In this document: positions 9,992 through 19,349 of the stretch, piece by piece | Position numbering within the stretch: the first letter of the stretch is position 1 | How the letters are laid out: the number at the start of each line of letters is the position of its first letter | Assembly (NCBI GenBank): GCA_030765625.1 | Contig: JAVCCF010000151.1 | Coordinates: 1-58,756, forward strand | Direction: 5' to 3' | From: Candidatus Tenebribacter burtonii | GTDB lineage: Bacteria; Cloacimonadota; Cloacimonadia; Cloacimonadales; TCS61 | DNA length: 58,756 nt | The notes under the pieces: generated by a model | Told to the model about the DNA's origin: nothing | Databases searched by the model: none | The model's input: the letters and a program-made list of their open reading frames with translations, nothing else | Program-made: the position numbers and the translations under genes

Positions 9992-10068
9992 TGGCGGGAG
10001 CGACGGGACTCGAACTCGCGACCTCCTGCGTGACAGGCAGGCGTTCTAACCAACTGAACTACACCCCC
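9992..10068 (-). tRNA. tRNA-Asp (anticodon GTC)
   Basis: The minus strand folds as a 77-base cloverleaf with the CCA end encoded (revcomp of 9992-9994). The acceptor stem pairs GGGGGUG with CGCUCCC including two G-U pairs, and the discriminator is G, as expected for Asp. The D-arm region UAGUUCAGUUGGUUAGA and the anticodon loop CUGUCAC are canonical. The T-arm GCGAG/CCCGU has an A-C mismatch at position 52-62. No other RNA gene is seen in the window. Confidence 0.95.
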
Positions 10069-10199
10069 GCATTTCTCACTTAATTCACTCGAGCACATTT
10101 AGATTTGCCGGTTTATGTGTCAAAGATTTTTTATATTTTATTAAAAATATCTTATATAAACTAAGCTGGGCAAATCTTATCTTTATATTTTACAAATAA

Positions 10200-11570
10200 T
10201 TAAAGATCTTGAATGTTCTTTAAAGCTCTATGAGCAGTAGCAGGTGTTATCCCATCCCCAGAGATATAACCCTTAACAGGTTTACCTTTTGGTTTACCTT
10301 CATTATCCATTCGATAGAATTCAACCGGAATGCGAACAGCAATATTATCTTCAATTAGAATATCTTTTCTATCCTCATCACTTTTGAATGGATTATGTGT
10401 CAACCAGCCTAATCCAATTGCCGCAGTTCCGTCTTTTCCACTAACGTTCTTTCTTTCTGAACCGATAAACTCACGTTTTTCTTGTGAAATATTTGGAGAA
10501 TTAATACTGGAAGTTACAATTCCAATTTTTTCATTATTTTTATAGATCATTCTTCCGGTAACAATTCCCTCAGAAATAAAAAGAACCATTCTTTTATCAG
10601 TATTAGAATCAATATCCTTTTGCAGTGCTTTTTTACCCACGAAATTTTCTTTATCTATATCGATTGCTGCATTAAAAAGAGGTGCATTTGTCGGAGTGTG
10701 ATCTTTATCATATTCACTTCCATTAAGCGGTAATCCGAAATTTCCAGCAGAAATTCTATTTTCATCTCTACCGCCAAGTCCCACGACCAATCCACCAAGA
10801 TCTAAAGCTTCCAATACAATACGTTTAAACTGATCTTCTGCAACTGCGACAGGAACATATAACTCCCATCCCCAACGGTTTGTGTATCCTGTTCTACTTA
10901 TAAAATAATAATGTTCTTCAAAATCAAATTCATTAAAAGTAAAAAATTTCATATTCTTGGATGGTTTATTTCTATTTTTTACGACATGTTCACCATAAAG
11001 TTTGGTTATCAGTTTATAGGATAAGGGACCTTGTATATCTATTTTTACAAGGTCATCAGAAATGTCTTTAATGTACACATCTTCATTTTCGTTTAAATAT
11101 TCACATATGAAATCTGCATCAGAGATCATGTTTTTTTCTTTATCTGTAATATCGTGACCTGCATTAATTACTAATATAAAATTATCCTCTTTCACACGCA
11201 TAATAATCAGATCATCAAGAACGGTTCCTTCTTCAGTAAGTAAAAGTGTATATTTACATTGCCCGATTGTCATATTTTTCACGTCAGCTGTAAGTACACG
11301 ATCAAGAAGATTTATAGCATCTAATCCTGTAAATTGTATTTGTGCCATATGATCAATGTTAAATATCGCAACTTTTTCTATAGCTTTTGCTTCTTCTAAA
11401 ATAGAAGTAAGGTAATTAACTGCCATTTCATACTCACCAAAATTACTTGTTTTCAGTGGTGAATAATCTTTTTTAAATCGTTTAGATAATAGTTTTTGAT
11501 ACCACTCTTCTGCATTGTAAAGAACTGTTTTGCGCGGTATATTGGGGAAATTAAATCCAATTTTATTCAT
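10200..11570 (-). CDS. GcvT-like aminomethyltransferase family protein
   Basis: 456 residues related to the glycine-cleavage T protein and its folate-binding relatives. The N-terminal half shows VAIFNIDHMAQIQFTGLDAI, equivalent to FDVSHMGQLEVSGPDA in GcvT, then TEEGTVLDDLIIMRV. The centre has GGLVVGLGGRDENRISAG, the counterpart of GLGARDTLRLEAG. It is longer than typical GcvT (about 365 aa) because the C-terminal barrel carries extra loops. No gcvH or gcvP is nearby, so a stand-alone C1-transfer or demethylase role is possible. The open frame reaches 11594, but AAGGAG at 11578-11583 places the start at ATG 11570. Confidence 0.75.
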   Translation of the reverse strand: MNKIGFNFPNIPRKTVLYNAEEWYQKLLSKRFKKDYSPLKTSNFGEYEMAVNYLTSILEEAKAIEKVAIFNIDHMAQIQFTGLDAINLLDRVLTADVKNMTIGQCKYTLLLTEEGTVLDDLIIMRVKEDNFILVINAGHDITDKEKNMISDADFICEYLNENEDVYIKDISDDLVKIDIQGPLSYKLITKLYGEHVVKNRNKPSKNMKFFTFNEFDFEEHYYFISRTGYTNRWGWELYVPVAVAEDQFKRIVLEALDLGGLVVGLGGRDENRISAGNFGLPLNGSEYDKDHTPTNAPLFNAAIDIDKENFVGKKALQKDIDSNTDKRMVLFISEGIVTGRMIYKNNEKIGIVTSSINSPNISQEKREFIGSERKNVSGKDGTAAIGLGWLTHNPFKSDEDRKDILIEDNIAVRIPVEFYRMDNEGKPKGKPVKGYISGDGITPATAHRALKNIQDL

Positions 11571-11712
11571 TAAAATACTCCTTAATTTAAACATAATTTT
11601 TGTTAATTTTATTCTGAGCTTTTATTTGTAAAGTATATTATGATTTATTAATATTTACTTGACTTATTATTATTAATTTTATTCATAAATTTAAAAAAAC
11701 AAGGAACATCTA

Positions 11713-12702
11713 ATGACAAAGATATTAATTGTTGAAGATGAACGGATGATAGCAGAAGATATTAAATATATATTAAACCATTATAATTATGAGATTGTCG
11801 GTATTTTCAAAAATGGTAAAGATGCTATAGATAGTGTATCCAAAAAGAAACCTGATATTATTCTAATGGATATTATGCTTGAAGGTGACATTAATGGTAT
11901 CGATACGGGAAGGATCATACTTAAAGATCATGATATTCCAATAATTTTCCTTACTGCTTTTGCTGATACAGAAACAGTTGAATCTGCAAAAAATGTAACA
12001 CCATACGGTTATATTTTAAAGCCTTTTGAACAAGCGGAATTGTATGCTGCCATAGAGATCGCACTGATTAAACACAACACTGAGAAAAAATTGTACGAAA
12101 GCAATGCACAATTTGAAAGTATGTTTCTTGGTAATCCTGAACCTTGTGTATACCTTAATAATGACTTTGAAATTGTGGACATAAACCCAAAATTTAAAGA
12201 GTTGTTTGGATTTTCCCTTATTGATATAAAAGATAAGAAAATCAACTCAGTGATTATACCTGATGGATATAACGAAGAAGCTGCAGAATTGAATAATGAT
12301 ACACTTGATGGATATGTGTATTTTGATACATTAAGAAAGAAAAATGATGGTAATCTGATTCCAGTATCTATCTCCGCTGCACCAATAATTATCAAGGGTG
12401 AGCCTAGAGGATCATTTGTAATATATAAAGATATTAGTAAAAGAAAAAAAGTTGAAGAGGAAAGAAAAAAACTTATTAAGAAACTTCAAAAAACACTTGA
12501 TGAAATAAAAACTCTTGAGGGCTTAATCCCAATTTGTTCTCATTGCAAAAAAATTCGTGATGACTCGGGTTATTGGAGTAATGTAGAACAATATATTTCC
12601 AAACACTCAAATATTGATTTCAGTCATGGTATATGCCCCGACTGCTTAGAAAAATATTATCCAAAACAATATTTGAAAATGAAAAAAAATGGGAAAATAT
12701 AG
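11713..12702 (+). CDS. Response regulator with receiver and PAS domains
   Basis: 329 residues. Residues 1-120 form a CheY-like receiver with acidic pocket E8-D9, phospho-acceptor D53 in PDIILMDIM, and the later T-A and K (ILKPFEQ) positions. Residues about 135-250 form a PAS domain ending in the usual FVIYKDISKRKKVEE. A short coiled coil leads into a C-terminal module with ICSHCKKIRDDSGYW and CPDCL, a Cys-x2-Cys pair arrangement often found at the end of such regulators. There is no DNA-binding or GGDEF output, so signalling is probably through protein contact or a metal/redox site. No histidine kinase is adjacent. Confidence 0.85.
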   Translation: MTKILIVEDERMIAEDIKYILNHYNYEIVGIFKNGKDAIDSVSKKKPDIILMDIMLEGDINGIDTGRIILKDHDIPIIFLTAFADTETVESAKNVTPYGYILKPFEQAELYAAIEIALIKHNTEKKLYESNAQFESMFLGNPEPCVYLNNDFEIVDINPKFKELFGFSLIDIKDKKINSVIIPDGYNEEAAELNNDTLDGYVYFDTLRKKNDGNLIPVSISAAPIIIKGEPRGSFVIYKDISKRKKVEEERKKLIKKLQKTLDEIKTLEGLIPICSHCKKIRDDSGYWSNVEQYISKHSNIDFSHGICPDCLEKYYPKQYLKMKKNGKI

Positions 12703-12846
12703 AAAATAAAATAGAATGAATTTAAAAAAGAGAAGTTATAGAATCATTTGTGATTGTAGAATTATACAAGTGAAAAAAGAAATAGCTTTCCTTCACAAAA
12801 TAAATAATCAACAATTTAGAATAATTTCAAAAAAAAATTAGATTAC

Positions 12847-14199
12847 ATGCAGAACAAAAAAGCTCCAGCTAAATTAATTGATGGTCCAATAGGGAAAACT
12901 TTAGCTAAAATGACTATTGCAATGACACTTGGAATGGTGGGCATGGTTGCATTCAATTTGGTTGATACGTTTTTTGTTGGAAAACTTGGAACAGATCAAT
13001 TAGCTGCATTAAGCTTTACATTTCCGGTGATATTAGTAATTTCCAGTATTGCATTAGGTTTAGGGTTTGGAGCTTCTGCAGTTATTTCACGAGCAATTGG
13101 TGAAGGTGATCAGCACAAAGTTCAAAGACTAACAACAGATAGTTTGCTGTTAGCATTGATCATCGTTTTTGGATTTGTAATAATTGGACAATTCACAATA
13201 GAGCCTTTATTCAAAGCTTTAGGCGCAACTTCTAAAATAATTCCTTACATAAAAACATATATGAGAATTTGGTATTTTGGAATGCCTTTTGTAGTTGTTC
13301 CAATGGTTGGAAATAATGCGATCCGTGCAACTGGAGACGCAAAAACTCCCAGTATTATCATGTTAATTGCAGTCTGTATAAATACAATATTAGATCCATT
13401 ATTGATATTTGGAATTGGGCCTTTACCAGAACTTGGAATCAAAGGTGCAGCGATAGCGACTATTATCAGTAGATTTACAACTTTCACTGTTGCATTATGG
13501 GTGCTTGCAAAACGGGAAAAAATGATATCATTTAATATTCCTAAATTAACTGAAATTATAAGTTCTTGGAAACTGGTGATGTTCATTGGAGTTCCAATTG
13601 CCGGAGCCAGAATTATTATTCCAGTAACAATAGGAATAATAACCAGAATTATATCTTCTTATGGGATAAAGGCTGTAGCTGGCTTCGGGGTAGCTACACG
13701 CATAGAATTCTTCTCTCTTGCCGTCATTAATGCTTTAGCGTCAGTTCTTGGTCCGTTTATCGGTCAAAACATTGGAGCTCGAAAATATGATCGCGTTCAT
13801 GCTGCTATAAATATTAGTCATAGATTTGCAATTTTTTGGGAAATTGCTATTTTCATTTTACTCATTTTATTACGAAATCAAATTGCCGGAGTTTTTAATA
13901 AAGACCCGCATGTGATATCAACAATATCACTTTATCTTACTATTGTTCCAGTAAGTTATGCATTGCAGGGAATTTTCATTTTGAGCACTACTGCTTTAAA
14001 TGTAATGCACAAACCAATACAAGCAGTCAGCCTTACATTTTTCCAGATGTTCATATTATGTATTCCATTTGCATTATTGGGTTCACATTTATTTGGTTTG
14101 ACAGGAATTTTTATTGCTTTAGCTTTAGCATATGTAATCTCGGGAGTTATTTCTCGTGTTGTTCTATTAAATAATTTAAAAAGAGAGGTCAAAGTATGA
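12847..14199 (+). CDS. MATE-family efflux transporter
   Basis: 450 residues, about 12 membrane segments. The N-terminus IGKTLAKMTIAMTLGMVGMV and the block FVGKLGTDQLAALSFTFPV are characteristic of the MATE family, with a repeat in the second half (GVPIAGARIIIPVTIG). It exports cationic or amphipathic compounds with H+ or Na+ coupling; the substrate is unknown. No clear Shine-Dalgarno sequence precedes ATG 12847. The stop TGA overlaps the ATG of a 24-codon ORF (ATGA at 14196-14199), which leads into the zinc-ribbon gene, so these frames may be translationally coupled. Confidence 0.9.
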   Translation: MQNKKAPAKLIDGPIGKTLAKMTIAMTLGMVGMVAFNLVDTFFVGKLGTDQLAALSFTFPVILVISSIALGLGFGASAVISRAIGEGDQHKVQRLTTDSLLLALIIVFGFVIIGQFTIEPLFKALGATSKIIPYIKTYMRIWYFGMPFVVVPMVGNNAIRATGDAKTPSIIMLIAVCINTILDPLLIFGIGPLPELGIKGAAIATIISRFTTFTVALWVLAKREKMISFNIPKLTEIISSWKLVMFIGVPIAGARIIIPVTIGIITRIISSYGIKAVAGFGVATRIEFFSLAVINALASVLGPFIGQNIGARKYDRVHAAINISHRFAIFWEIAIFILLILLRNQIAGVFNKDPHVISTISLYLTIVPVSYALQGIFILSTTALNVMHKPIQAVSLTFFQMFILCIPFALLGSHLFGLTGIFIALALAYVISGVISRVVLLNNLKREVKV

Positions 14200-14270
14200 T
14201 TCTGGAAATAAAAGAGATAGGTAGTGAAATTAAAATAATGAGAACTGCTCGCAATTACTTTTGGATATAA
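14196..14270 (+). CDS. Possible 24-residue leader ORF
   Basis: A short frame of 24 codons starts within the MATE stop (ATGA overlap) and stops with TAA directly followed by the ATG of the next gene (TAAATG at 14268-14273). Its product would be hydrophilic and basic. Neither it nor the next gene has a good Shine-Dalgarno sequence, so stop-start reinitiation through this frame would explain translation of the zinc-ribbon gene. It may instead be a chance frame; there is no homology evidence. Confidence 0.3.
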   Translation: MILEIKEIGSEIKIMRTARNYFWI

Positions 14271-14600
14271 ATGTATTGCCCTGAATGTGATAAGATAATT
14301 ACTACAACAAAAAAACAGTGTCCGTATTGCAATACTATTCTGCTTTCTAATAAACCTAAAGATAATGCATCTGATTTTGTAAAAGTATTTGAAAGTTCTG
14401 ATCTGGGATTAACAGCGATTATCAAATCTATTCTCATCGATGCAGAAATTGAATATCTGGTTCAAGGTGAGCATATGCAGAGTATTCTTGGCGGACAATT
14501 CAGTTTTGCTTTTGGTGCAGATATTGGGAAAGTGGAATTCTTTGTTCAAAAAGATGATGAAGAAGTTGCAATTGAACTTCTAAAAGAACTCAATAATTAA
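14271..14600 (+). CDS. Zinc-ribbon plus DUF2007-type small protein
   Basis: 109 residues in two parts. Residues 3-22 hold a zinc ribbon of the CPEC ... CPYC type. Residues 35-109 match the DUF2007 (putative signal-transducing) pattern: a VFESSDLGLTAIIKSILIDA helix followed by IEYLVQGEH and a C-terminal VEFFVQKDDEEVAIELLKEL, i.e. the ferredoxin-like fold seen in that family. There is no signal peptide, so it is probably cytoplasmic. The biochemical role of the family is not settled. It starts immediately after the TAA of the 24-codon ORF and ends 28 bases before the peptidase gene. Confidence 0.75.
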   Translation: MYCPECDKIITTTKKQCPYCNTILLSNKPKDNASDFVKVFESSDLGLTAIIKSILIDAEIEYLVQGEHMQSILGGQFSFAFGADIGKVEFFVQKDDEEVAIELLKELNN

Positions 14601-14628
14601 AATTCTCGAAAGGTAATAAAATTCTGAT

Positions 14629-16725
14629 ATGAAAAAAAATATATATTTGCTTTTAATAGTTGCTTTCTTTATTGGATGCACAACTAAATCACAACCACCT
14701 ATTGCTAAAATCATTCCCGATACGACTTACATTCATGGTGTTAAACTTATTGATAACTATGCCTGGCTCAAAGATAAAACTCGTGAACAAGAAGATGTTC
14801 TTGAGTACATCAATGCTGAGAATGAATATACAACGTCAGTATTGAAGAAAACAAAGAAACTTCAGCAAACCCTTTATCAGGAGATCATTGATCGTATCAA
14901 AGAAAACGATGTAAGTGTTCCAATTGAGAAAGATAATTATTTGTATTATTCAAAAAAAGAAATGGGAAAGCAATACTCCATTTATTGTAGGAAAATGATC
15001 CAACCAGGTGCTGTTGAAGAAATTTACCTTGATGTTAATAAACTTGCTGAAGGATATGAATTTTTCTCAATTATCGAACGCAAGATCAGCCCTGATCATA
15101 ATTTTTTAGCTTATGGTGTGGATACTACCGGGGCAGAAGATTACACACTTGTTATCAAAAATCTAATAACTGGAGAATATCTACCTGATAAAATTCCTTT
15201 GATCAGTGATATCTCATGGGCAAGCGATAATAAAACAATTTTCTATTCCACTACAGATATTGCCGGTAGATCTTACAAAATATTTAGACACAAAATTAGA
15301 ACTGAAACAAAAACTGATAAACTAATGTTTACTGAAAATGATGAACGTTTCTGGGTGTGGTTAAGTAAAACAAGAAATAAGAAATATATCATTCTTGGAA
15401 CAGCTAGTAAAACAACTACTGAGCGTTGGTTCTTAAATACCAATGATCCAAATGGTGAATTCAAAATAATCGAACCTCGCAAAGAAGGACATGATTATTA
15501 TGTGCTTTCTCACGAAAATAATTTTTACATAATTACAAATAGTAAAGCAAAAAATAATAAATTAATGATCACACAGGTTAATAAACCTTCACAAGAAAAC
15601 TGGTGCGAAGTAATTCCAACACGTTCCAATGTGTTACTGAATGCCGAAGTTTTCCAAAACCATTTAGTCTTATCTGAACGTGAAAATGGTGTAGAAAAAC
15701 TGCGAATAATTAATTTGGAAAGCGGAACTGACTATTATGTAAAATTCCCTGAACCAATCTATACATTTTATACATGGGGCAGCTCAGAATACGATTCTGA
15801 CATACTTCGCTTCACCTATGAATCACTGGTAACACCTTACGTGGTTTATGATTATAATATGAATACAAAAGAGGAGGAATTGCTAAAACAACAAGAAGTA
15901 CTCGGTGATTATAATTCTGAGGAATATCTTTCAGAAAGAATTTATACCAAAGCAGAAGATGGTTCAGAAATTCCCATTTCACTTCTATACAAAAAGGACA
16001 TGTTCCGCAAAGATGGTAGTAATCCTATTTATCTAACTGCTTACGGTGCTTATGGTGATTCATTTGATCCTTATTTTTCATCTTCCAGGTTAAGTCTGCT
16101 TAACCGGGGAATTGTTTATGCAATTGCCCATGTGCGAGGTGGAAAAGAGATGGGTGAATATTGGTATGAACAAGGTAAGATGCTTAATAAAAAAAATACT
16201 TTTGCTGATTTCATTGCCTGTGCTGAATACTTAAAAAAAGAGAATTATGCTGATAAATTAATAATTGATGGTGGAAGTGCCGGTGGACTTTTAATTGGAG
16301 CTGTAACCAATATGCGTCCCGACCTTTTTTTTGGAGTGATCGCTGATGTACCTTTTGTCGATGTGCTGAATTCCATGCTGGATCCAACTCTTTCGGCAGT
16401 TGTTAGTGAATATCAAGAATGGGGTAATCCAAATGAAGAGATCTATTTTAATTATATTCGCTCCTATTCTCCATACGATAATGTAATCCCACAAGGTTAT
16501 CCGCATATCCTTGCTTTGGCGGGATTTTATGATACTCGTGTGAATTATTGGGAACCTGCCAAATGGGTGGCTAAACTACGTGCAAACAAAATTAATAACA
16601 ATCTACTTCTACTGCAAACTAACATGAATGCAGGACATGGTGGTTCTTCAGGACGATATGATTATCTAAAAGAAATTGCTCTAACTTATGCATTTGTTTT
16701 AGATATTTTGGAGATTAACAAATAG
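14629..16725 (+). CDS. Prolyl oligopeptidase family (S9A) lipoprotein
   Basis: 698 residues. The N-terminus MKKNIYLLLIVAFFIGCTTK is a lipoprotein signal with Cys17 as lipid attachment site, so the enzyme sits in the periplasm or on the cell surface. The first 420 residues form the seven-bladed propeller (YAWLKDKTREQEDVLEYI is the usual S9A opening). The catalytic hydrolase domain has the nucleophile in DGGSAGGLL and the histidine in AGHGGSSGRYD; the acid is expected in the GFYDTRVNYWEPAKW region. It cleaves short proline-containing peptides and fits a peptide-fermenting lifestyle alongside the iorAB genes. Length is typical. Confidence 0.93.
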   Translation: MKKNIYLLLIVAFFIGCTTKSQPPIAKIIPDTTYIHGVKLIDNYAWLKDKTREQEDVLEYINAENEYTTSVLKKTKKLQQTLYQEIIDRIKENDVSVPIEKDNYLYYSKKEMGKQYSIYCRKMIQPGAVEEIYLDVNKLAEGYEFFSIIERKISPDHNFLAYGVDTTGAEDYTLVIKNLITGEYLPDKIPLISDISWASDNKTIFYSTTDIAGRSYKIFRHKIRTETKTDKLMFTENDERFWVWLSKTRNKKYIILGTASKTTTERWFLNTNDPNGEFKIIEPRKEGHDYYVLSHENNFYIITNSKAKNNKLMITQVNKPSQENWCEVIPTRSNVLLNAEVFQNHLVLSERENGVEKLRIINLESGTDYYVKFPEPIYTFYTWGSSEYDSDILRFTYESLVTPYVVYDYNMNTKEEELLKQQEVLGDYNSEEYLSERIYTKAEDGSEIPISLLYKKDMFRKDGSNPIYLTAYGAYGDSFDPYFSSSRLSLLNRGIVYAIAHVRGGKEMGEYWYEQGKMLNKKNTFADFIACAEYLKKENYADKLIIDGGSAGGLLIGAVTNMRPDLFFGVIADVPFVDVLNSMLDPTLSAVVSEYQEWGNPNEEIYFNYIRSYSPYDNVIPQGYPHILALAGFYDTRVNYWEPAKWVAKLRANKINNNLLLLQTNMNAGHGGSSGRYDYLKEIALTYAFVLDILEINK

Positions 16726-16791
16726 CTAATCATAAGTTTTGACAAAAGGCTCCATTGTTTGTGTCGAGAAACCAGTTATTAGTCTAGTATT

Positions 16792-19215
16792 TTATTTCAA
16801 TAATACCATCCTTTTAGTTTTCACATAACCTTTAGTTTTCAATTTATAAAAGTAAATGCCTGATGAAACATTTTTACCATTGTCATCTATTCCATCCCAT
16901 CTAATTGAATGCTGTCCTGCTGACAGCTGGTCACTGACAAGCTGTTTCACTTTCTGTCCTTTGATATTATAGATATTGAGTGAAACCTTTGAATTCTCTT
17001 TAAGAGAGTAGTTTATTATTGTGGATGGGTTGAAAGGATTTGGGTAGTTTTGATGTAAAAAGACTTCAGGAGTTTGAACAATTACATTGTCATCTATTTC
17101 TACATAAGGTGGAGCTCCGTATTCGTAAGCTCCCATATCAATGATAGCACCTCCATTCCCATCTCCATCCCAGATGCGCAGGTTACCGATTATATCCCAG
17201 GGTGGCAAATTCAATCCTGTAGTATCAGGAATACCAGAATCTATGCAGGGAGAATCTTCAAGTAAAGAGTATGGATCTTCTCCTGTTCCTACAAATAAAG
17301 GATCTTCATCAATATTGCCTTCTCCAACCCAACTACCTTGTATATCAGAATATGTTGCGATAATAGAACCAGTTAAAATATATATTTCTTCAGGTGTATC
17401 ATTCCAGAGAATGCAATTTACTAAAGTGAGATTAGAATTAAGACACCAAAATCCGCCACCATTAGCATCAGAAGAATTACCTGAAATTGTCACATTTATT
17501 AAACTCGGAGAGGATTGATTACAGTAAATTCCACCACCATATTCAGCAGAATTACCTGATATTAATACATTAATTAGATATGGATTGGAACTAAGACTGC
17601 AATTGATCCCACCACCAACAAAAGCACTATTATCTTTTATTATCACATTTTGTATAATCGGATTAGATTCATAACAGCAAATTGCTCCGCCATTGCTATC
17701 AGTAGAATTACCTGTTATAGAAACATTCACTAAAGACGGATTGGAATTATAACAACAGTAAATCCCGCCACCAGAATTAGCAGTATTACCTGATATAGTC
17801 ACATTATACAAACTTGGACTGGATTCATAACAGTCGATCCCGCCACCATGTTCAGCAGAATTACCAGATATTGTTACATTTTCTAAACTTGGATTTGATG
17901 TATTGCTACAAGAAATCCCGCCACCATATTCAGCAGAATTTCCTGTTATTGTTACATCCTGTAGAATGGGATCGGAATTTCCACAGTAAATCCCGCCACC
18001 CAAATATGAATAACCATTTGTAATCGTAATGTTCTCAATGGAAAAATTATTATCGTTATCGCAGAATAAAATTCTACTCAATTCTTCACCATCTAAAATT
18101 GTAGAAGTCTCATCTTCTCCGATTAATGAAACATAACTTCTACAATATAATGGAAACATCTCACCTGTACCGGAAGGTGAATAGATTCCATTCGACAGAT
18201 GAATTGTGTGAGTATTTGTACTATCTGGAAGAATCTTCACAAGCGCACAAGAGATTGTAAGTAAAGGATCATCAACTGTTAATCCGCTATTATTATTAGA
18301 ACCATCAGGGCTTACGTACAGATCTTGATCTACCTGCTCTATATAGGCATTAAGAATGTCAAATGTGAAGTTATCGATCGGATAGGCAAAGAAATCATCC
18401 GGTTGTAATACAGTGAACGTATCTACAATTACATCTATATTTTCACAATTATCAGCATACAGATCACGACCTAAAGTACCTGCAATATTCAAATATATAT
18501 TACATCTATTTTCACTATCAAACACAGGTATGGAATTATTACTACAGCAAATCCCACCACCACTATGAGCAGTATTATTTGAGATGAATACATTCAATAG
18601 AATCGGAGAGGAATTATCAAAACAGCAAATCCCACCACCATAATTATTAAGTCCTCCCGAAGTAGAATTACCTATTATGGTTACATCCACTAATCTCGGA
18701 TTAGAATTATCGGAACAGCAAATCCCGCCACCAACTTCAGCAGAATTACCTGCTATCGTTAAATTTTCTAAATGCGGAGAGGAATTTTCACAATAAATAC
18801 CACCACCAGCACTTTCATGCGCTATATTTCCAGTGATGTTATTATGTATAATAGACGGGTTTGATTGGTAACAGTAAATCCCGCCACCTTCCTCCTCATC
18901 GGTATAACCATTCGTGATTGTAAAACCTGTTAAAACTGCCGTGGAATCTTCATTACTTGCAAAAATTACAACACTACCATAATGATTCCCATCAATAATG
19001 GTTTGTGAAATGTAGGTTGTATCCTGGGTTGTTAAAAATAGCGATACTACTGTGATCAGCTTTCCATTGTAGTTAATATTCTCCACATAAGTTCCAGGCT
19101 GTACAAGAACTGTATCAGTATTTACAGAAACATTAATTCCAATCTGGATCGTGGGTTGATCGGCAGGAATGTTGATGATTGTTGCTGAAAGAGAAAGAGT
19201 AGAAAGAAAAAACAT
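16792..19215 (-). CDS. Secreted right-handed beta-helix protein with C-terminal sorting domain
   Basis: At least 807 residues. Two beta-helix regions contain many repeats of the form VTISGNSAEYGGGIYC, separated by a DUF1565-like segment (YVSPDGSNNNSGLTVDDPLL). The last 85 residues are a FlgD-like/type IX-style sorting domain (YPNPFNPST ... VSSGIYFYKL). It is probably surface-exposed; the ligand, perhaps polysaccharide, is unknown. The first ATG in frame (19215) yields a signal peptide lacking its basic N-terminus. The frame continues upstream as ATA AAA ACT at 19239-19231, preceded by AAGGAG at 19246-19251. The paralogue at 26859 has ATG at the matching position. True initiation may therefore be at ATA 19239. 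Confidence 0.85.
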   Translation of the reverse strand: MFFLSTLSLSATIINIPADQPTIQIGINVSVNTDTVLVQPGTYVENINYNGKLITVVSLFLTTQDTTYISQTIIDGNHYGSVVIFASNEDSTAVLTGFTITNGYTDEEEGGGIYCYQSNPSIIHNNITGNIAHESAGGGIYCENSSPHLENLTIAGNSAEVGGGICCSDNSNPRLVDVTIIGNSTSGGLNNYGGGICCFDNSSPILLNVFISNNTAHSGGGICCSNNSIPVFDSENRCNIYLNIAGTLGRDLYADNCENIDVIVDTFTVLQPDDFFAYPIDNFTFDILNAYIEQVDQDLYVSPDGSNNNSGLTVDDPLLTISCALVKILPDSTNTHTIHLSNGIYSPSGTGEMFPLYCRSYVSLIGEDETSTILDGEELSRILFCDNDNNFSIENITITNGYSYLGGGIYCGNSDPILQDVTITGNSAEYGGGISCSNTSNPSLENVTISGNSAEHGGGIDCYESSPSLYNVTISGNTANSGGGIYCCYNSNPSLVNVSITGNSTDSNGGAICCYESNPIIQNVIIKDNSAFVGGGINCSLSSNPYLINVLISGNSAEYGGGIYCNQSSPSLINVTISGNSSDANGGGFWCLNSNLTLVNCILWNDTPEEIYILTGSIIATYSDIQGSWVGEGNIDEDPLFVGTGEDPYSLLEDSPCIDSGIPDTTGLNLPPWDIIGNLRIWDGDGNGGAIIDMGAYEYGAPPYVEIDDNVIVQTPEVFLHQNYPNPFNPSTIINYSLKENSKVSLNIYNIKGQKVKQLVSDQLSAGQHSIRWDGIDDNGKNVSSGIYFYKLKTKGYVKTKRMVLLK

Positions 19216-19283
19216 AAAAATAATAAATGCAGTTTTTATTTTAATCTCCTTGGGTGAAACCTTTGCATTGGTTGAGCATTAGC

Positions 19284-19347
19284 AAAACCTTGCGAATGGT
19301 TTAACTCTAAAAACCAGTGCGGAAATTTTACCCATCCGCAAGGTTTC
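19284..19347 (-). other. Long hairpin between esterase and beta-helix genes
   Basis: Two 16-base arms, 19284-19299 and 19332-19347, pair with 14 of 16 matches around a 32-base loop. The structure begins two bases after the esterase stop codon on the minus strand. No T-run follows, so it is not a textbook intrinsic terminator; it may protect the 3' end of the esterase mRNA or attenuate read-through into the beta-helix gene. Confidence 0.4.
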
Positions 19348-19349
19348 CT

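Noticed and set aside
17440-18000. Regularly spaced similar units that could suggest a CRISPR array
   Set aside because: The units translate as beta-helix coils in one long minus-strand frame, spacers are not unique in length, and no cas gene is near.
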